Shown here piece after piece: positions 24,872 through 35,472 of a stretch of 64,000 nucleotides of DNA. The notes beneath the pieces are model-generated. The model was given only the letters and a program-made list of their open reading frames with translations. It did no database searches and was not told where the DNA came from. This DNA comes from Microbacterium neungamense (GTDB taxonomy: Bacteria > Actinomycetota > Actinomycetes > Actinomycetales > Microbacteriaceae): the NCBI RefSeq assembly GCF_024971095.1, contig NZ_CP069717.1, positions 620,001-684,000 of the forward strand. The letters run 5' to 3'. The stretch's first letter is position 1, and every line of letters begins with the position of its first letter. A program made the translations under genes and the position numbers.

Positions 24872-25013
24872 CCGCTCAGCGTAGTGACCGCCGCGCCGCA
24901 GACCGGCCGCGCCACGGACCGGCCAGGCGCTGACTGCCGGGCGCCCGGGCCTTCCCGACCGGGCCGGTAGCATCGTGGGGCGGCCGTTCGCCGTGATCCC
25001 GAAGGAGTCGGCC

Positions 25014-25892
25014 GTGCCGGTGCAGCAATCATCGCCCCGTGGCGTGCTCGCGTCGCTGGCGGCATCCGTCCTGTTCGGCGGCATCTTCTGCCTCGCCGCG
25101 CTGGTCCGCTCCTCCGCCGAGGTCGTGTTCGCGTGGCGGGTGCTGATCACGGTCCTCTGCTACGCCGCCGCGCTCGCGCACCCGGCGGCGCGGCGGGCGC
25201 TGACGGTGCTGTGGCGGCGGCTGCGATCGCGCTGGTGGATGCCGCTGCTGGCGCTGCTTCTGGCCACGATCGTCGGCGTGCAGCTGTGGCTGTTCATGTG
25301 GGCGCCGATGCACGGGCACGCGCTGGACGCCTCACTCGGGTACCTGCTGCTGCCGATCTGCCTGGTCCTCGGCGGACGGTTCCTGATGCGGCACCACGTC
25401 AGCCGGATGCAGTGGCTCGTCGTGGCGCTGGCGGCGGTGGCCGTGGCGGTCAAGCTCGCCGCGACCCCGGAGCTGTCCTGGGTGACGCTCGTGATCTGCG
25501 TCCCGTACACGCTCTACTTCGTGCTGCGCCGGCGCTTCGGGCTGGACGGCCCGATCGTGTTCGGCGCCGAGACGGCGGCCATGGTGCCGGTGTCGGTCCT
25601 GTTCCTCGTCACCGCGACGCCGGTGCCGCTCACGCCCCTGGAGCTCAGCGGCCTGCTCGGCATCGCCTTCGCGAGCGCCCTGGCGATGACCCTGTACCTC
25701 GGCGCCTCCTCGCTGCTGTCCATGCCGGTGTTCGGGCTGCTCAGCTACGTGGAGCCGGTGCTGCTCGTGGTCGTGGCGCTGATCCTGGGCGAGCGGATGC
25801 AGGGTGCCGACCTCGCGGTGTACGGCATCCTCGCCGTGGCGCTCGGCATCCTCGCCGTGGACGGGTTCCGGCGGGCGCGCACGGCCGGCTGA
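25014..25892 (+). CDS. EamA/RarD-type drug/metabolite transporter
   Basis: 292 residues from GTG 25014, chosen because GAAGGAG lies about six bases upstream; an in-frame GTG at 24975 would add 13 residues. Ten hydrophobic helices can be traced, for example GVLASLAASVLFGGIFCLAA, MPLLALLLATIVGVQLWLF and VFGLLSYVEPVLLVVVALIL with GERM. The YVEPVLL..GE motif near the end is typical of RarD-like EamA transporters. The substrate is unknown. It lies 51 bases upstream of mfd on the same strand. Confidence 0.9.
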   Translation: MPVQQSSPRGVLASLAASVLFGGIFCLAALVRSSAEVVFAWRVLITVLCYAAALAHPAARRALTVLWRRLRSRWWMPLLALLLATIVGVQLWLFMWAPMHGHALDASLGYLLLPICLVLGGRFLMRHHVSRMQWLVVALAAVAVAVKLAATPELSWVTLVICVPYTLYFVLRRRFGLDGPIVFGAETAAMVPVSVLFLVTATPVPLTPLELSGLLGIAFASALAMTLYLGASSLLSMPVFGLLSYVEPVLLVVVALILGERMQGADLAVYGILAVALGILAVDGFRRARTAG

Positions 25893-25931
25893 TCCGGCCG
25901 GACGGCCCGGCCCGATGTCGTCCGCCCCGAC

Positions 25932-25937
25932 TAGACT
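25932..25937 (+). promoter_or_regulatory. -10 box for leaderless mfd transcript
   Basis: TAGACT is followed by six bases and then the GTG at 25944. No ribosome-binding site is present in that gap, consistent with a leaderless mRNA. Confidence 0.6.
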
Positions 25938-25943
25938 CGTGCG

Positions 25944-28900
25944 GTGACTGTTCCGGGGATTCTGCGCGCCTTGGAAGAGGCGAACCTGTACCGCGACGCC
26001 CTCGCCTGGGCGAAGACCGACGCGGACATCTCGCTGGTGGACGGGCTGGACGCCCCGGTCCTGGCGGGGCTGCTGCAGCGCCGAGCGGAGGCCGGGCTGC
26101 CGGCATCCGCTCTCGTGGTCGCGCCCACCGGGCGGCGCGCCGACGTGCTCGCGGCCGCGCTGGGCGCCTACCTGGCGGATGCCGAGATCCTCACCTTCCC
26201 GGCCTGGGAGACGCTTCCCCACGAGCGGCTCAGCCCGAGCCCCGACACCGTGGGCCGGCGCCTGGACGCGCTCCGGCGCGTGGCGACCTGGTCGGGGGAG
26301 CGGCCCCTCGTCGTCGTCGCCTCGGTGCGCGCCGCGCTGCAGCCGCTGGCGGCGAACCTCGGCGACGCCGCCCCCCTCGAACTGCGGGTCGGCGGCCGCG
26401 GCATCGAACTGGAGGGCGCGGCCGCGCAGCTCGTCGAGCGCGCCTACTCGCGGGTGGACATGGTGTCCCGCCGCGGCGAGTTCGCGGTGCGCGGCGGCAT
26501 CCTCGACGTCTTCCCTCCCACCGCCGACCACCCGTACCGCATCGAGTTCTTCGGCGACGAGGTCGACCAGATCCGTGCGTTCTCCGTCGCCGACCAGCGC
26601 TCCCTGCCCGGCGACGTCGCCGCCGTCGAGCTGCCCGCCAGCCGCGAGCTGCTGCTCACCCCGGAGGTGCGCGAGCGCGCCGGCGCCCTCGTCGCCGGGT
26701 TCCCCGCGATCGCCGGGATGCTGGAGAAGATGGCGCAGGGCATCCCGGTCGACGGCATGGAGTCGCTGCTCCCGATGGTCGCAGGCCCCCTCGTCACGCT
26801 CGCCGAGTACCTGCCGGCCGGCTCCGCCACCGCCATCGTCGACCCGGAGCGGGCCAGCGCGCGGGCGCAGAACCTCGGCGAGACCAACCGGGAGTTCCTG
26901 GATGCGGCGTGGAGCGCCGCTACCTCCGGCGCCGCGGCGCCGATCGATCCCTCGACGCTGAGCGGCGGTGCGGCGGGGATGCTCGACGCGCGGCTGGACG
27001 CGGGCGACTTCGTCTCCCTCGCGCGTCTGCGCGAGATCGTGCACGAACGGGACGGGGTGTGGTGGCGGCTCAGCCCGTTCGCCTCCGGCGACGAGGACGC
27101 CACCAGCCTCGAGGCATCCGTCATCCCCTCCTTCCACGGCAACGTCGACGGGGCGATCGCGTTCGTCGACGACCGGCTCCGCGAAGGGTGGCGGGTGGTC
27201 GTCATCGCCTCCGGCCACGGGCTCGTGGAGCGCGCGCGCGACGTGCTCAGCGACCGCGGCATCGCGGCCCGCATCGTGGACGACCTGCGCGAGGAGCCCG
27301 AGGCGGGGGTCGCCACGCTCGTCACCGGGACGGTCGAGTCCGGCTTCCAGGTGCCGGATGCCCGGCTCGCGGTGCTCACCGACAACGAGTTCTACGGGCG
27401 CACCATCGGCGGCGACCAGCGGGTGGTCAAGAAGCTCGCCTCCCGCCGCCGCAACGTCGTCGACCCGCTGCAGCTGAAGCCCGGCGACTACGTGGTGCAC
27501 ACCACGCACGGCCTCGGCCGGTTCGTGGAGATGACCAAGCGCGAGGTGTCCTCCGGCGGCAGGAATGCCACCAAGACCACGCGGGAGTACCTGGTGCTGG
27601 AGTACGCGCCGTCCAAGCGCGGCTACCCGGGCGACAAGCTGTTCGTGCCCACCGACCAGCTCGACCTGTTGTCGAAGTACGTCGGCGGCGAGGCGCCGGC
27701 GCTGTCGAAGATGGGCGGCAGCGACTGGGCGGCGGCCAAGGGCCGTGCCCGCAAGGCCGTGCGCGACATCGCCGTGGAGCTGGTGAAGCTGTACTCGGCG
27801 CGGATGAACGCCAAGGGGCACGCCTTCGGCCCTGACACGCCGTGGCAGCGGGAGCTCGAGGAGGCGTTCCCGTTCGCGGAGACGCCGGACCAGCTGCAGA
27901 CCATCGAGGAGATCAAGGCCGACATGGAGCGGCCCATCCCGATGGACCGGCTGCTCTCCGGCGACGTCGGCTTCGGCAAGACCGAGGTCGCCGTGCGCGC
28001 GGCGTTCAAGGCGATCCAGGACGGCAAGCAGGTCGCCATGCTCGTGCCGACCACCCTGCTGGTGAAGCAGCACCTGGAGACCTTCACGGAGCGGTTCGCC
28101 GGCTTCCCGGTGAAGGTTCGGGCGCTGTCGCGGTTCCAGACCGACAAGGAGGCGCGCCAGGTCGTGCAGGGGCTGCTCGACGGCTCGATCGACATGGTGA
28201 TCGGCACGCACCGCATCCTCACCGAGCAGGTCCGGTTCAAGGACCTGGGGCTCCTCATCGTCGACGAGGAGCAGCGCTTCGGCGTCGAGCACAAGGACGC
28301 GCTGAAGAAGCTGAAGACCAACGTCGACATCCTCGCGATGAGCGCCACCCCGATTCCGCGGACCCTGGAGATGGCGGTCACCGGCATCCGCGAGATGTCC
28401 ACGCTGCAGACCCCGCCGGAGGACCGGCATCCGATCCTCACCTTCGTCGGTCCCCGCAGCGACAGGCAGATCGCGGCGGCGATCCGGCGCGAGATCCTCC
28501 GCGAGGGGCAGGTCTTCTTCGTGCACAACCGGGTGCAGTCGATCCAGCGGGTTGCCGCTGAGATCGCCGAGCTCGTGCCGGAGGCGCGGATCGCGGTCGC
28601 GCACGGCAAGATGGGCGAGCACCAGCTGGAGCAGGTCGTCGACGACTTCTGGGAGCGCAAGTACGACGTGCTCGTCTCGACCACGATCATCGAGACCGGG
28701 CTGGACATCTCGAACGCCAACACGATCATCATCGACCGCGCGGACAAGTACGGGCTGTCGCAGCTGCACCAGCTGCGGGGGCGGGTCGGCCGCGGTCGGG
28801 AGCGCGCGTACGCGTACTTCCTGTACGACGACACGAAGCCGCTGTCCGAGACCGCGGCCGACCGGCTGCAGACCATCGCGGTGAACAACGACCTCGGCTC

Positions 28901-29522
28901 CGGCATGCAGGTGGCCCTGAAGGACCTCGAGCTGCGCGGCGCCGGCAACCTGCTCGGCGCAGAGCAGGCGGGGCACATCGCCGGCGTCGGGTTCGACCTG
29001 TACCTGCGCATGATCGGCGAGGCGGTGGCCACGTTCCGCGGCGAGGACACCGCTTCCGAGCAGGAGCTGAGGCACGAGCTGCCGGTGGAGGCGCGCATCC
29101 CCGAGCACTACATCGACAGCGAGCGGCTTCGGCTCGAGGCGTACCAGAAGCTGTCCAGCGCCTCCACCGCGACGGCGGCGGACGACGCGATCGATCTCGT
29201 GGTCGAGGAGCTGACCGATCGGTACGGGGCGCTGCCGGAGGAGGCGTCCGGGCTGGTCGCGATCGCCCGCCTGCGTCGTCGCGCCGCCCGCGCCGGCCTG
29301 ACCGACGTCGTCGCCATGGGCTCGAACCTCCGCATCGCACCGGCCCGGTTCGAGGAGTCGATGAAGGTGCGGATGCAGCGGCTGTACCCCAAGGCGAAGC
29401 TGGTCGGCGGCGGCGAGGCGCTCGTCGTGCCGATGCCGGGCCCGGACGGGCCGGACCTCGTGGAGTGGGTCGGCCAGCTGCTCACGGCGCTGTTCCCCGA
29501 GCCGGTGAAGACTCCGGCCTGA
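25944..29522 (+). CDS. mfd: Transcription-repair coupling factor
   Basis: 1192 residues, full length. It displaces RNA polymerase stalled at lesions and recruits UvrA. Order of domains: UvrB-like module (about 1-340, with YSRVDMVSRRGEFAVRGGIL), linker, CarD-like RNA-polymerase-interacting domain (about 490-580, KPGDYVVHTTHGLGRFVEM), RecG-like translocase with Walker A LSGDVGFGKTEVAVR (K679), VDEEQRFGVEHK (D774), SATPIPRTLEMA and HQLRGRVGRGRERAYAYF, and the C-terminal TRCF domain. GTG 25944 is the start, six bases after a -10 box. Confidence 0.98.
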   Translation: MTVPGILRALEEANLYRDALAWAKTDADISLVDGLDAPVLAGLLQRRAEAGLPASALVVAPTGRRADVLAAALGAYLADAEILTFPAWETLPHERLSPSPDTVGRRLDALRRVATWSGERPLVVVASVRAALQPLAANLGDAAPLELRVGGRGIELEGAAAQLVERAYSRVDMVSRRGEFAVRGGILDVFPPTADHPYRIEFFGDEVDQIRAFSVADQRSLPGDVAAVELPASRELLLTPEVRERAGALVAGFPAIAGMLEKMAQGIPVDGMESLLPMVAGPLVTLAEYLPAGSATAIVDPERASARAQNLGETNREFLDAAWSAATSGAAAPIDPSTLSGGAAGMLDARLDAGDFVSLARLREIVHERDGVWWRLSPFASGDEDATSLEASVIPSFHGNVDGAIAFVDDRLREGWRVVVIASGHGLVERARDVLSDRGIAARIVDDLREEPEAGVATLVTGTVESGFQVPDARLAVLTDNEFYGRTIGGDQRVVKKLASRRRNVVDPLQLKPGDYVVHTTHGLGRFVEMTKREVSSGGRNATKTTREYLVLEYAPSKRGYPGDKLFVPTDQLDLLSKYVGGEAPALSKMGGSDWAAAKGRARKAVRDIAVELVKLYSARMNAKGHAFGPDTPWQRELEEAFPFAETPDQLQTIEEIKADMERPIPMDRLLSGDVGFGKTEVAVRAAFKAIQDGKQVAMLVPTTLLVKQHLETFTERFAGFPVKVRALSRFQTDKEARQVVQGLLDGSIDMVIGTHRILTEQVRFKDLGLLIVDEEQRFGVEHKDALKKLKTNVDILAMSATPIPRTLEMAVTGIREMSTLQTPPEDRHPILTFVGPRSDRQIAAAIRREILREGQVFFVHNRVQSIQRVAAEIAELVPEARIAVAHGKMGEHQLEQVVDDFWERKYDVLVSTTIIETGLDISNANTIIIDRADKYGLSQLHQLRGRVGRGRERAYAYFLYDDTKPLSETAADRLQTIAVNNDLGSGMQVALKDLELRGAGNLLGAEQAGHIAGVGFDLYLRMIGEAVATFRGEDTASEQELRHELPVEARIPEHYIDSERLRLEAYQKLSSASTATAADDAIDLVVEELTDRYGALPEEASGLVAIARLRRRAARAGLTDVVAMGSNLRIAPARFEESMKVRMQRLYPKAKLVGGGEALVVPMPGPDGPDLVEWVGQLLTALFPEPVKTPA

Positions 29523-29735
29523 GCTCAGGCGGGCGGATCGCGCGGTGCGGGGTGCGCCTGACGCGGCCTTGTACGCTTCCCGCGGCCCGGATCCGGATTC
29601 CGGTCCGCGTCTGGCGCACATCTCCGCGCGAAGCGCACGGGATCGGGCCGCCCGTCGGCGGGAGGCACCGGCATCCGGCATCCGTCGCACATCCCCGGGG
29701 CCGGAATCGACAGCGCCGCCGGGGAGGGAACGGAC

Positions 29736-29741
29736 TAGTCT
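29736..29741 (+). promoter_or_regulatory. -10 box for leaderless hexapeptide-protein transcript
   Basis: TAGTCT, then GGCGGC, then the ATG at 29748. The preceding 29523-29735 stretch after mfd has no recognisable gene. Confidence 0.55.
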
Positions 29742-29747
29742 GGCGGC

Positions 29748-30344
29748 ATGATCTACGAGCACCTCGGGGCTCGGCCCCGGATCCACGACACCGCCGTCGT
29801 CGCACCCACCGCCGTGATCTCCGGCGATGTGCAGATCGGGCCGAACTGCCAGGTGCTGCACGGGGCGGTGATCACCGCGGAGGGCGGCCCGATCACCCTC
29901 GGCGAGCACGTCATCGTGATGGAGAACGCGCTGATCCGTGCGACGGCGGCGGACGCCGTGCACATCGGCGACCACTCGCTGCTGGGCACGCTGTCGAGTG
30001 TCGCCGGGGCGACGATCGGCGAGGAGGTGTTCCTCGCCTCCGGCGCGCGCGTGTTCAACGGGGCGCGGCTCGGGGACCGCTGCGAGATCCGCGTGAACGC
30101 GATCGTGCACCGGCGCACGGCGCTGCCGGAGGGCTCGGTCGTGCCGATCGGGTGGATCGCGGTGGGCGACCCGGCGCAGCTGTTCTCCCCGGACCGCGCG
30201 GAGGACATCGCCGCCGCGCAGCCCGAGCTCGACTTCCCCGGCTACGTGTTCGGCGTCGACCGGGAGACACCCGACCTGATGGTGCAGCTCACCGAGCGCT
30301 ACGCCTCATCCCTCGCCCGGCACGCCGCCGACCGCCAGCTCTGA
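29748..30344 (+). CDS. Left-handed beta-helix hexapeptide protein (gamma-carbonic-anhydrase-like)
   Basis: 198 residues. Hexapeptide turns dominate residues about 15-130: AVVAPTAVISGDVQIGPNCQ, VLHGAVITAEGGPITLGEHV and IGEEVFLASGARVFNGARLG. The length and the C-terminal helix fit gamma-carbonic-anhydrase-like (PaaY/YrdA) proteins. The three zinc-binding histidines of active enzymes are not clearly conserved: where IGHxALLHGC would be expected, the sequence is IGDHSLLGTLSS. Carbonic anhydrase activity is therefore doubtful, and an acyltransferase or structural role is possible. Confidence 0.8.
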   Translation: MIYEHLGARPRIHDTAVVAPTAVISGDVQIGPNCQVLHGAVITAEGGPITLGEHVIVMENALIRATAADAVHIGDHSLLGTLSSVAGATIGEEVFLASGARVFNGARLGDRCEIRVNAIVHRRTALPEGSVVPIGWIAVGDPAQLFSPDRAEDIAAAQPELDFPGYVFGVDRETPDLMVQLTERYASSLARHAADRQL

Positions 30345-30373
30345 CCCGCCCTCCCGGCACGTCCCGCCCCCGC

Positions 30374-30551
30374 CACATTGTGTCCCGTTCTGCTGGTCGG
30401 CGCCGGCCGCACCCGCAGAACGCTCCACAATGTGTCACGTCGTGCGGGTTCAGGGCCAGGACCCGCAGAACGCTCCACAATGTGTCAGCTGCTGCGGGTT
30501 CACAGCGGGGGAACCATCAACTGGTGACACAATGTGGCCAGGCGTGCGGGT
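30374..30551. repeat. Four nested-palindrome repeats with a 50-52 bp period
   Basis: The near-palindrome CACAATGTG (first copy CACATTGTG) recurs at 30374, 30426, 30476 and 30528. Each is followed after exactly eight bases by TGCGGGT (TGCTGGT in the first). The middle two also have the mirror ACCCGCA eight bases to the left, giving ACCCGCA-n8-CACAATGTG-n8-TGCGGGT. The array fills the gap between the convergent hexapeptide and gdhA genes. It could be a bidirectional terminator, a protein-binding array or a dispersed repeat. Confidence 0.8.
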
Positions 30552-30565
30552 GCGGGCGGGAGGGG

Positions 30566-32011
<1,446 letters not shown>

Positions 32012-32061
32012 CTAGCGTGGTGCTCGGGGTGCGGCGCGCGGCGGTGCCGGGCCGTGGCCGG

Positions 32062-34767
32062 TCAGCCGGTGTTCTGCAGGCCCGCGGCGACGCCGCTGAC
32101 CGAGAGCAGCAGCAGCCGCTTCAGCTCGGCCTCGTCCTCCGGGGAGGCCGCCGGCTCGGCGCGCAGCGCCCGCAGGGCGCGCAGCTGCAGCAGCGACAGG
32201 GCGTCCACGTACGGGGTGCGCAGCTGCACGGCGCGCTGCAGGATGGGCTTGTTCTCCAGCAGGCGCTCGCCGCCGGTGAGGCGGATCACCCAGTCCCGGG
32301 TGAGGCGGAGCTCGTCCAGCACGATGCCGGCGAGATCGTCGCGGTCGCCGAGTTCGAGATAGCGCCGCGCGATGCGCTCGTCGGTCTTCGCCAGGCTCAT
32401 CGCGACGTTGTCGACCATGGTGTGCAGCAGCGGCCACTCCCGGTACGCCTCCACGAGCGCTACCTCGTCGCCGACGGCCTCCAGCGCCGACCCCAGGCCG
32501 AACCAGCCGGCCAGGTTGATCCGCGCCTGCGTCCAGGCGAACACCCACGGGATCGCCCGCAGGTCCTCGAGGGACTCCACCGACAGTCCGCGCCGCGCCG
32601 GCCGCGAGCCCAGGGCGAGCAGGCCGAGCTCCTCGAGCGGGGTGACCGTGGCGAACCAGGGCGCGAACCCCTCGGCGCGGACCAGCGAGAAGAAGCGCTC
32701 ACGGGAGGCGCGGTCCATCACCCGGGCGATCTCGGCGAAGCGCTCGGCGGCGCCGCTGGTGCGCTGCTCCCGCGTCGGGGCGGATGCCAGCAGCGTCGCC
32801 GCCGCGACCTGATCGATGTGCCGCATCGCGATCGCCGGCTCGCCGTACCGGGCGAAGATCACCTCGCCCTGCTCGGTGAGCTTGAACCGGCCGTCGACCG
32901 AGTGCGGCGGCTGGGCGAGGATCGCCGAGTTCGCGGGCCCGCCGCCGCGGCCGAGCGCCCCGCCGCGCCCGTGGAACAGGGTGAGCTCGATGCCGGCATC
33001 CTGCGCCCACTCCGCGATCCGGCGCTGCGCCTCGTACAGGGCGAGGTTGGCGGCGACCGGGCCGACGTCCTTGGACGAATCGGAGTACCCGAGCATCACC
33101 TCGAGCCGGTTGCCGGTCTGCGCCATCCGCTCCCGGAACTCGGGGAAGCCGACCACCTCGGCGAGGATGCCCGGCGCGGCCTGCAGGTCGGCGAACGTCT
33201 CGAACAGCGGGATCACGTTGAGCAGCGGCACATCCTCGCCGCAGGCGTGCCGTGCCAGCCGGTGCACGGCGGCGAGGTCGTCGGCCGACTGCGTGAACGA
33301 CACCACGTACCGGCCGGCGGCGCGCAGCCCGTGCCGCCGCTGGATGTCCGCGATGGCGCGGAACACCTCGAGCACCTCCTCGGTCTGCGCGCTCAGCGGC
33401 CCGCCGGCCTCCAGCTCGGCCAGCGCCTGCGCGTGCACCTTCGAGTGCTGGCGCACCTCGAGCTCGGTGAGGTGGAATCCGTACGTCTCCACCTGCCAGA
33501 TCACGTGCTGCAGCCCGCCGAACGCGTGGCGCGCGGCACCCGCGTCGACCAGCGAGCGCTGCACCGTGCGCAGGTCGTCGAGCAGCTCCTCCGGCGCGGC
33601 GTACCCGCCGGCGGCCCCGACCCGGGTCGCGTGCACGCGGTGCGCGAACGACAGCAGCAGGCGGCGGTGCGGCTCGCCGGGCGAGCGCTTGGCGATGTCG
33701 GCGGCGAGCCCGGGCTCGCTCTGGGCGAACCGCTCCCAGAGCGAGCCGGCCTCCGCGCTGGGCGGGGTGCTCTCGTCGTCGAGGGTGAGGGTGCGTCCGA
33801 ACCGGTCGAGGGAGCGCTCCAGCCCGCGCAGGACGTGGTCCGAGGCGATGCCGGCGGCCTCACGGGTGACGGATGCCGTGACGAACGGGTTGCCGTCGCG
33901 GTCGCCGCCCACCCACGACCCGACCCGCACGAACGCGGGCACGAGCGGCTCGCTGGCGCCGGACGCCTCGCCGCGCAGCGCGTCGTCGATGCGGCGGTAG
34001 ACGTGCGGCACCGTGGTGAACAGCGTCTCGTCGAAGACGCCCATCACGGTGCGCACCTCGTCGGTGGGGGTCGGCTTCTGGGCGCGCAGCGGGGCGGTCC
34101 GCCACAGGGTGTCGATCTCCTCCAGCATCCGTCGCCGAGCGCGGCGCTCCTCGGCGCCGCCCTCGCTCGCCGCGTCGTGCTGGGTGAGCAGCTCGGACAG
34201 GCGGCGGATGCTGCTGGACACCGCCCGTCGCCGCGCCTCGGTCGGGTGCGCGGTGAAGACCGGGTGGAAGCGCAGACCGCGCAGCCGGCGCTCCGCCTCC
34301 TCCTCGCCGACCTCGCGGCGCAGCTGCGCGAACGCGGTCGCGACGGTGTCGGCGGCGTCCTCGCGCCCGGGCCGGCCGGCGCGCTCGCGCAGCACCCGGA
34401 CCCGCTGGTGCTCCTCAGCGAGGTTGACCAGGTGGAAGTAGCAGGTGAAGGCGCGGGCGACCTCGTCGGCGCGCTGGATCGTGAACGAGTCGGCGATGGC
34501 GGCGGCACGCAGGAAGGACTCGTCGGTCTCCTCGTCGAAGGCCTGAATCGTCGCCAGCCGCAGCCGCTCGACGTCCTCGAAGAGGCCGGGGCTGCCGGAT
34601 TCGCGCAGCACCTGGCCGAGCAGCTCGCCGAGCATGCGCACGTCCGCGCGCATGGCATCCGGGATGCCGCTGGAGGCCTCGAAGCGCGTGATCACGCGGA
34701 TCGCCTCGGTGGTCGTGGGGTCGGTGAAGGAGTGTGCGGGGGTCACGGTTTCGAGAGTAACCCGCAC
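32062..34767 (-). CDS. ppc: Phosphoenolpyruvate carboxylase
   Basis: 901 residues, full length. It carboxylates phosphoenolpyruvate to oxaloacetate. Catalytic segments are all present: VFTAHPTEARRRAVSS with His174, VGGDRDGNPFVTASV, MLGYSDSSKDVGPVAANLAL, TLFHGRGGALGRGGGPANSA, and the C-terminal GLQNTG. The start used is GTG 34767; GTG 34746 (VTPAHSFTD) is an alternative. The accessory island begins about 50 bases upstream of the start, so the native promoter may have been altered. Confidence 0.96.
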   Translation of the reverse strand: MRVTLETVTPAHSFTDPTTTEAIRVITRFEASSGIPDAMRADVRMLGELLGQVLRESGSPGLFEDVERLRLATIQAFDEETDESFLRAAAIADSFTIQRADEVARAFTCYFHLVNLAEEHQRVRVLRERAGRPGREDAADTVATAFAQLRREVGEEEAERRLRGLRFHPVFTAHPTEARRRAVSSSIRRLSELLTQHDAASEGGAEERRARRRMLEEIDTLWRTAPLRAQKPTPTDEVRTVMGVFDETLFTTVPHVYRRIDDALRGEASGASEPLVPAFVRVGSWVGGDRDGNPFVTASVTREAAGIASDHVLRGLERSLDRFGRTLTLDDESTPPSAEAGSLWERFAQSEPGLAADIAKRSPGEPHRRLLLSFAHRVHATRVGAAGGYAAPEELLDDLRTVQRSLVDAGAARHAFGGLQHVIWQVETYGFHLTELEVRQHSKVHAQALAELEAGGPLSAQTEEVLEVFRAIADIQRRHGLRAAGRYVVSFTQSADDLAAVHRLARHACGEDVPLLNVIPLFETFADLQAAPGILAEVVGFPEFRERMAQTGNRLEVMLGYSDSSKDVGPVAANLALYEAQRRIAEWAQDAGIELTLFHGRGGALGRGGGPANSAILAQPPHSVDGRFKLTEQGEVIFARYGEPAIAMRHIDQVAAATLLASAPTREQRTSGAAERFAEIARVMDRASRERFFSLVRAEGFAPWFATVTPLEELGLLALGSRPARRGLSVESLEDLRAIPWVFAWTQARINLAGWFGLGSALEAVGDEVALVEAYREWPLLHTMVDNVAMSLAKTDERIARRYLELGDRDDLAGIVLDELRLTRDWVIRLTGGERLLENKPILQRAVQLRTPYVDALSLLQLRALRALRAEPAASPEDEAELKRLLLLSVSGVAAGLQNTG

Positions 34768-34822
34768 GTCAGGATCGTCCCGACCGCGTGACGAACCGCG
34801 ACGCGCCCGGTCGCGCGCCTAG

Positions 34823-35464
34823 CTAGACCTTCCCTACTCCGCCGCCTTCACCTCGAATCCGGGCTCCGCGATTCCCCCCGCGACGCTCGAGGCGCTCCTG
34901 GCTGCCAAGCAGGTACGGCTCCTTCCCGGCACCCGCCTGAACACGGCGTCGATCGACTCGCAAGGTCTGGTAGTCGTCACCGCAGAAGACCTCGACACTC
35001 CAGGACGCATCGGAGCGCGCCGCATCGATCCGCTCACATTCGCCACGCAACACGCGTCAGCACAGCTCACCCACGCCGGCGACGTCATCTTCCGCACCGG
35101 TCCGACACCTGCCGCATGGGTTGACGCCGAAGGATCGAAGGTCGTTGCCTACCCCGCTCGGGTGCTGCGCATCACCGCAGCAGACCCGGGCGGCCTCGTG
35201 CCAGAGGTCGTCGCAGTCGACATACCGACCCAACCGGCAGGCCCCGGCGCCTGGAAACGATGGATGCTGCGCCGTTTTGCACCCGCATCCATCAGGCCGT
35301 TGCGTCGCGCGATCGCCGATGTCGCCGTGGCTCGCACCGAACTCGAGCGCCGCATCGCGACGCTCGACCAGTACGTCGATATGCTGACAGCCACCGTGGC
35401 CGCCGGCGCCGTCTCTCTCACCGACCTGAACGACGCCGCGATCGCGGCACCCGCACCGCAGTAA
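34823..35464 (+). pseudogene. Headless type I restriction specificity-like fragment
   Basis: An open frame of about 212 codons without a proper start ends in TAA at 35464. It reads LPGTRLNTASIDSQGLVVVT, then THAGDVIFRTGPTPAAWVD with KVVAYPARVLRITAADPGG, as in target-recognition domains, and a C-terminal helix ELERRIATLDQYVDMLTATV like the conserved coiled coil of HsdS. The 5' part is missing at the boundary with the ppc upstream region. It is followed after 8 bases by the HsdM/HsdR chimera, so it is the remnant of the same restriction-modification locus. HsdS assignment is moderate; a methylase with a C-terminal specificity domain is possible. Confidence 0.6.
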
Positions 35465-35472
35465 GGAAGCCC

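Noticed and set aside
25332..30110. Very long minus-strand open frame (about 1590 codons) opposite mfd
   Set aside because: It is antisense to an unmistakable mfd, is rich in Arg, Gly, Asp, His and Val as expected of a shadow frame in very G+C-rich DNA, and shows no domain pattern.
30374..30551. CRISPR array
   Set aside because: The period is about 51 bp, but the intervening segments share sequence and mirror arms, there are only four units, and no cas gene is nearby.
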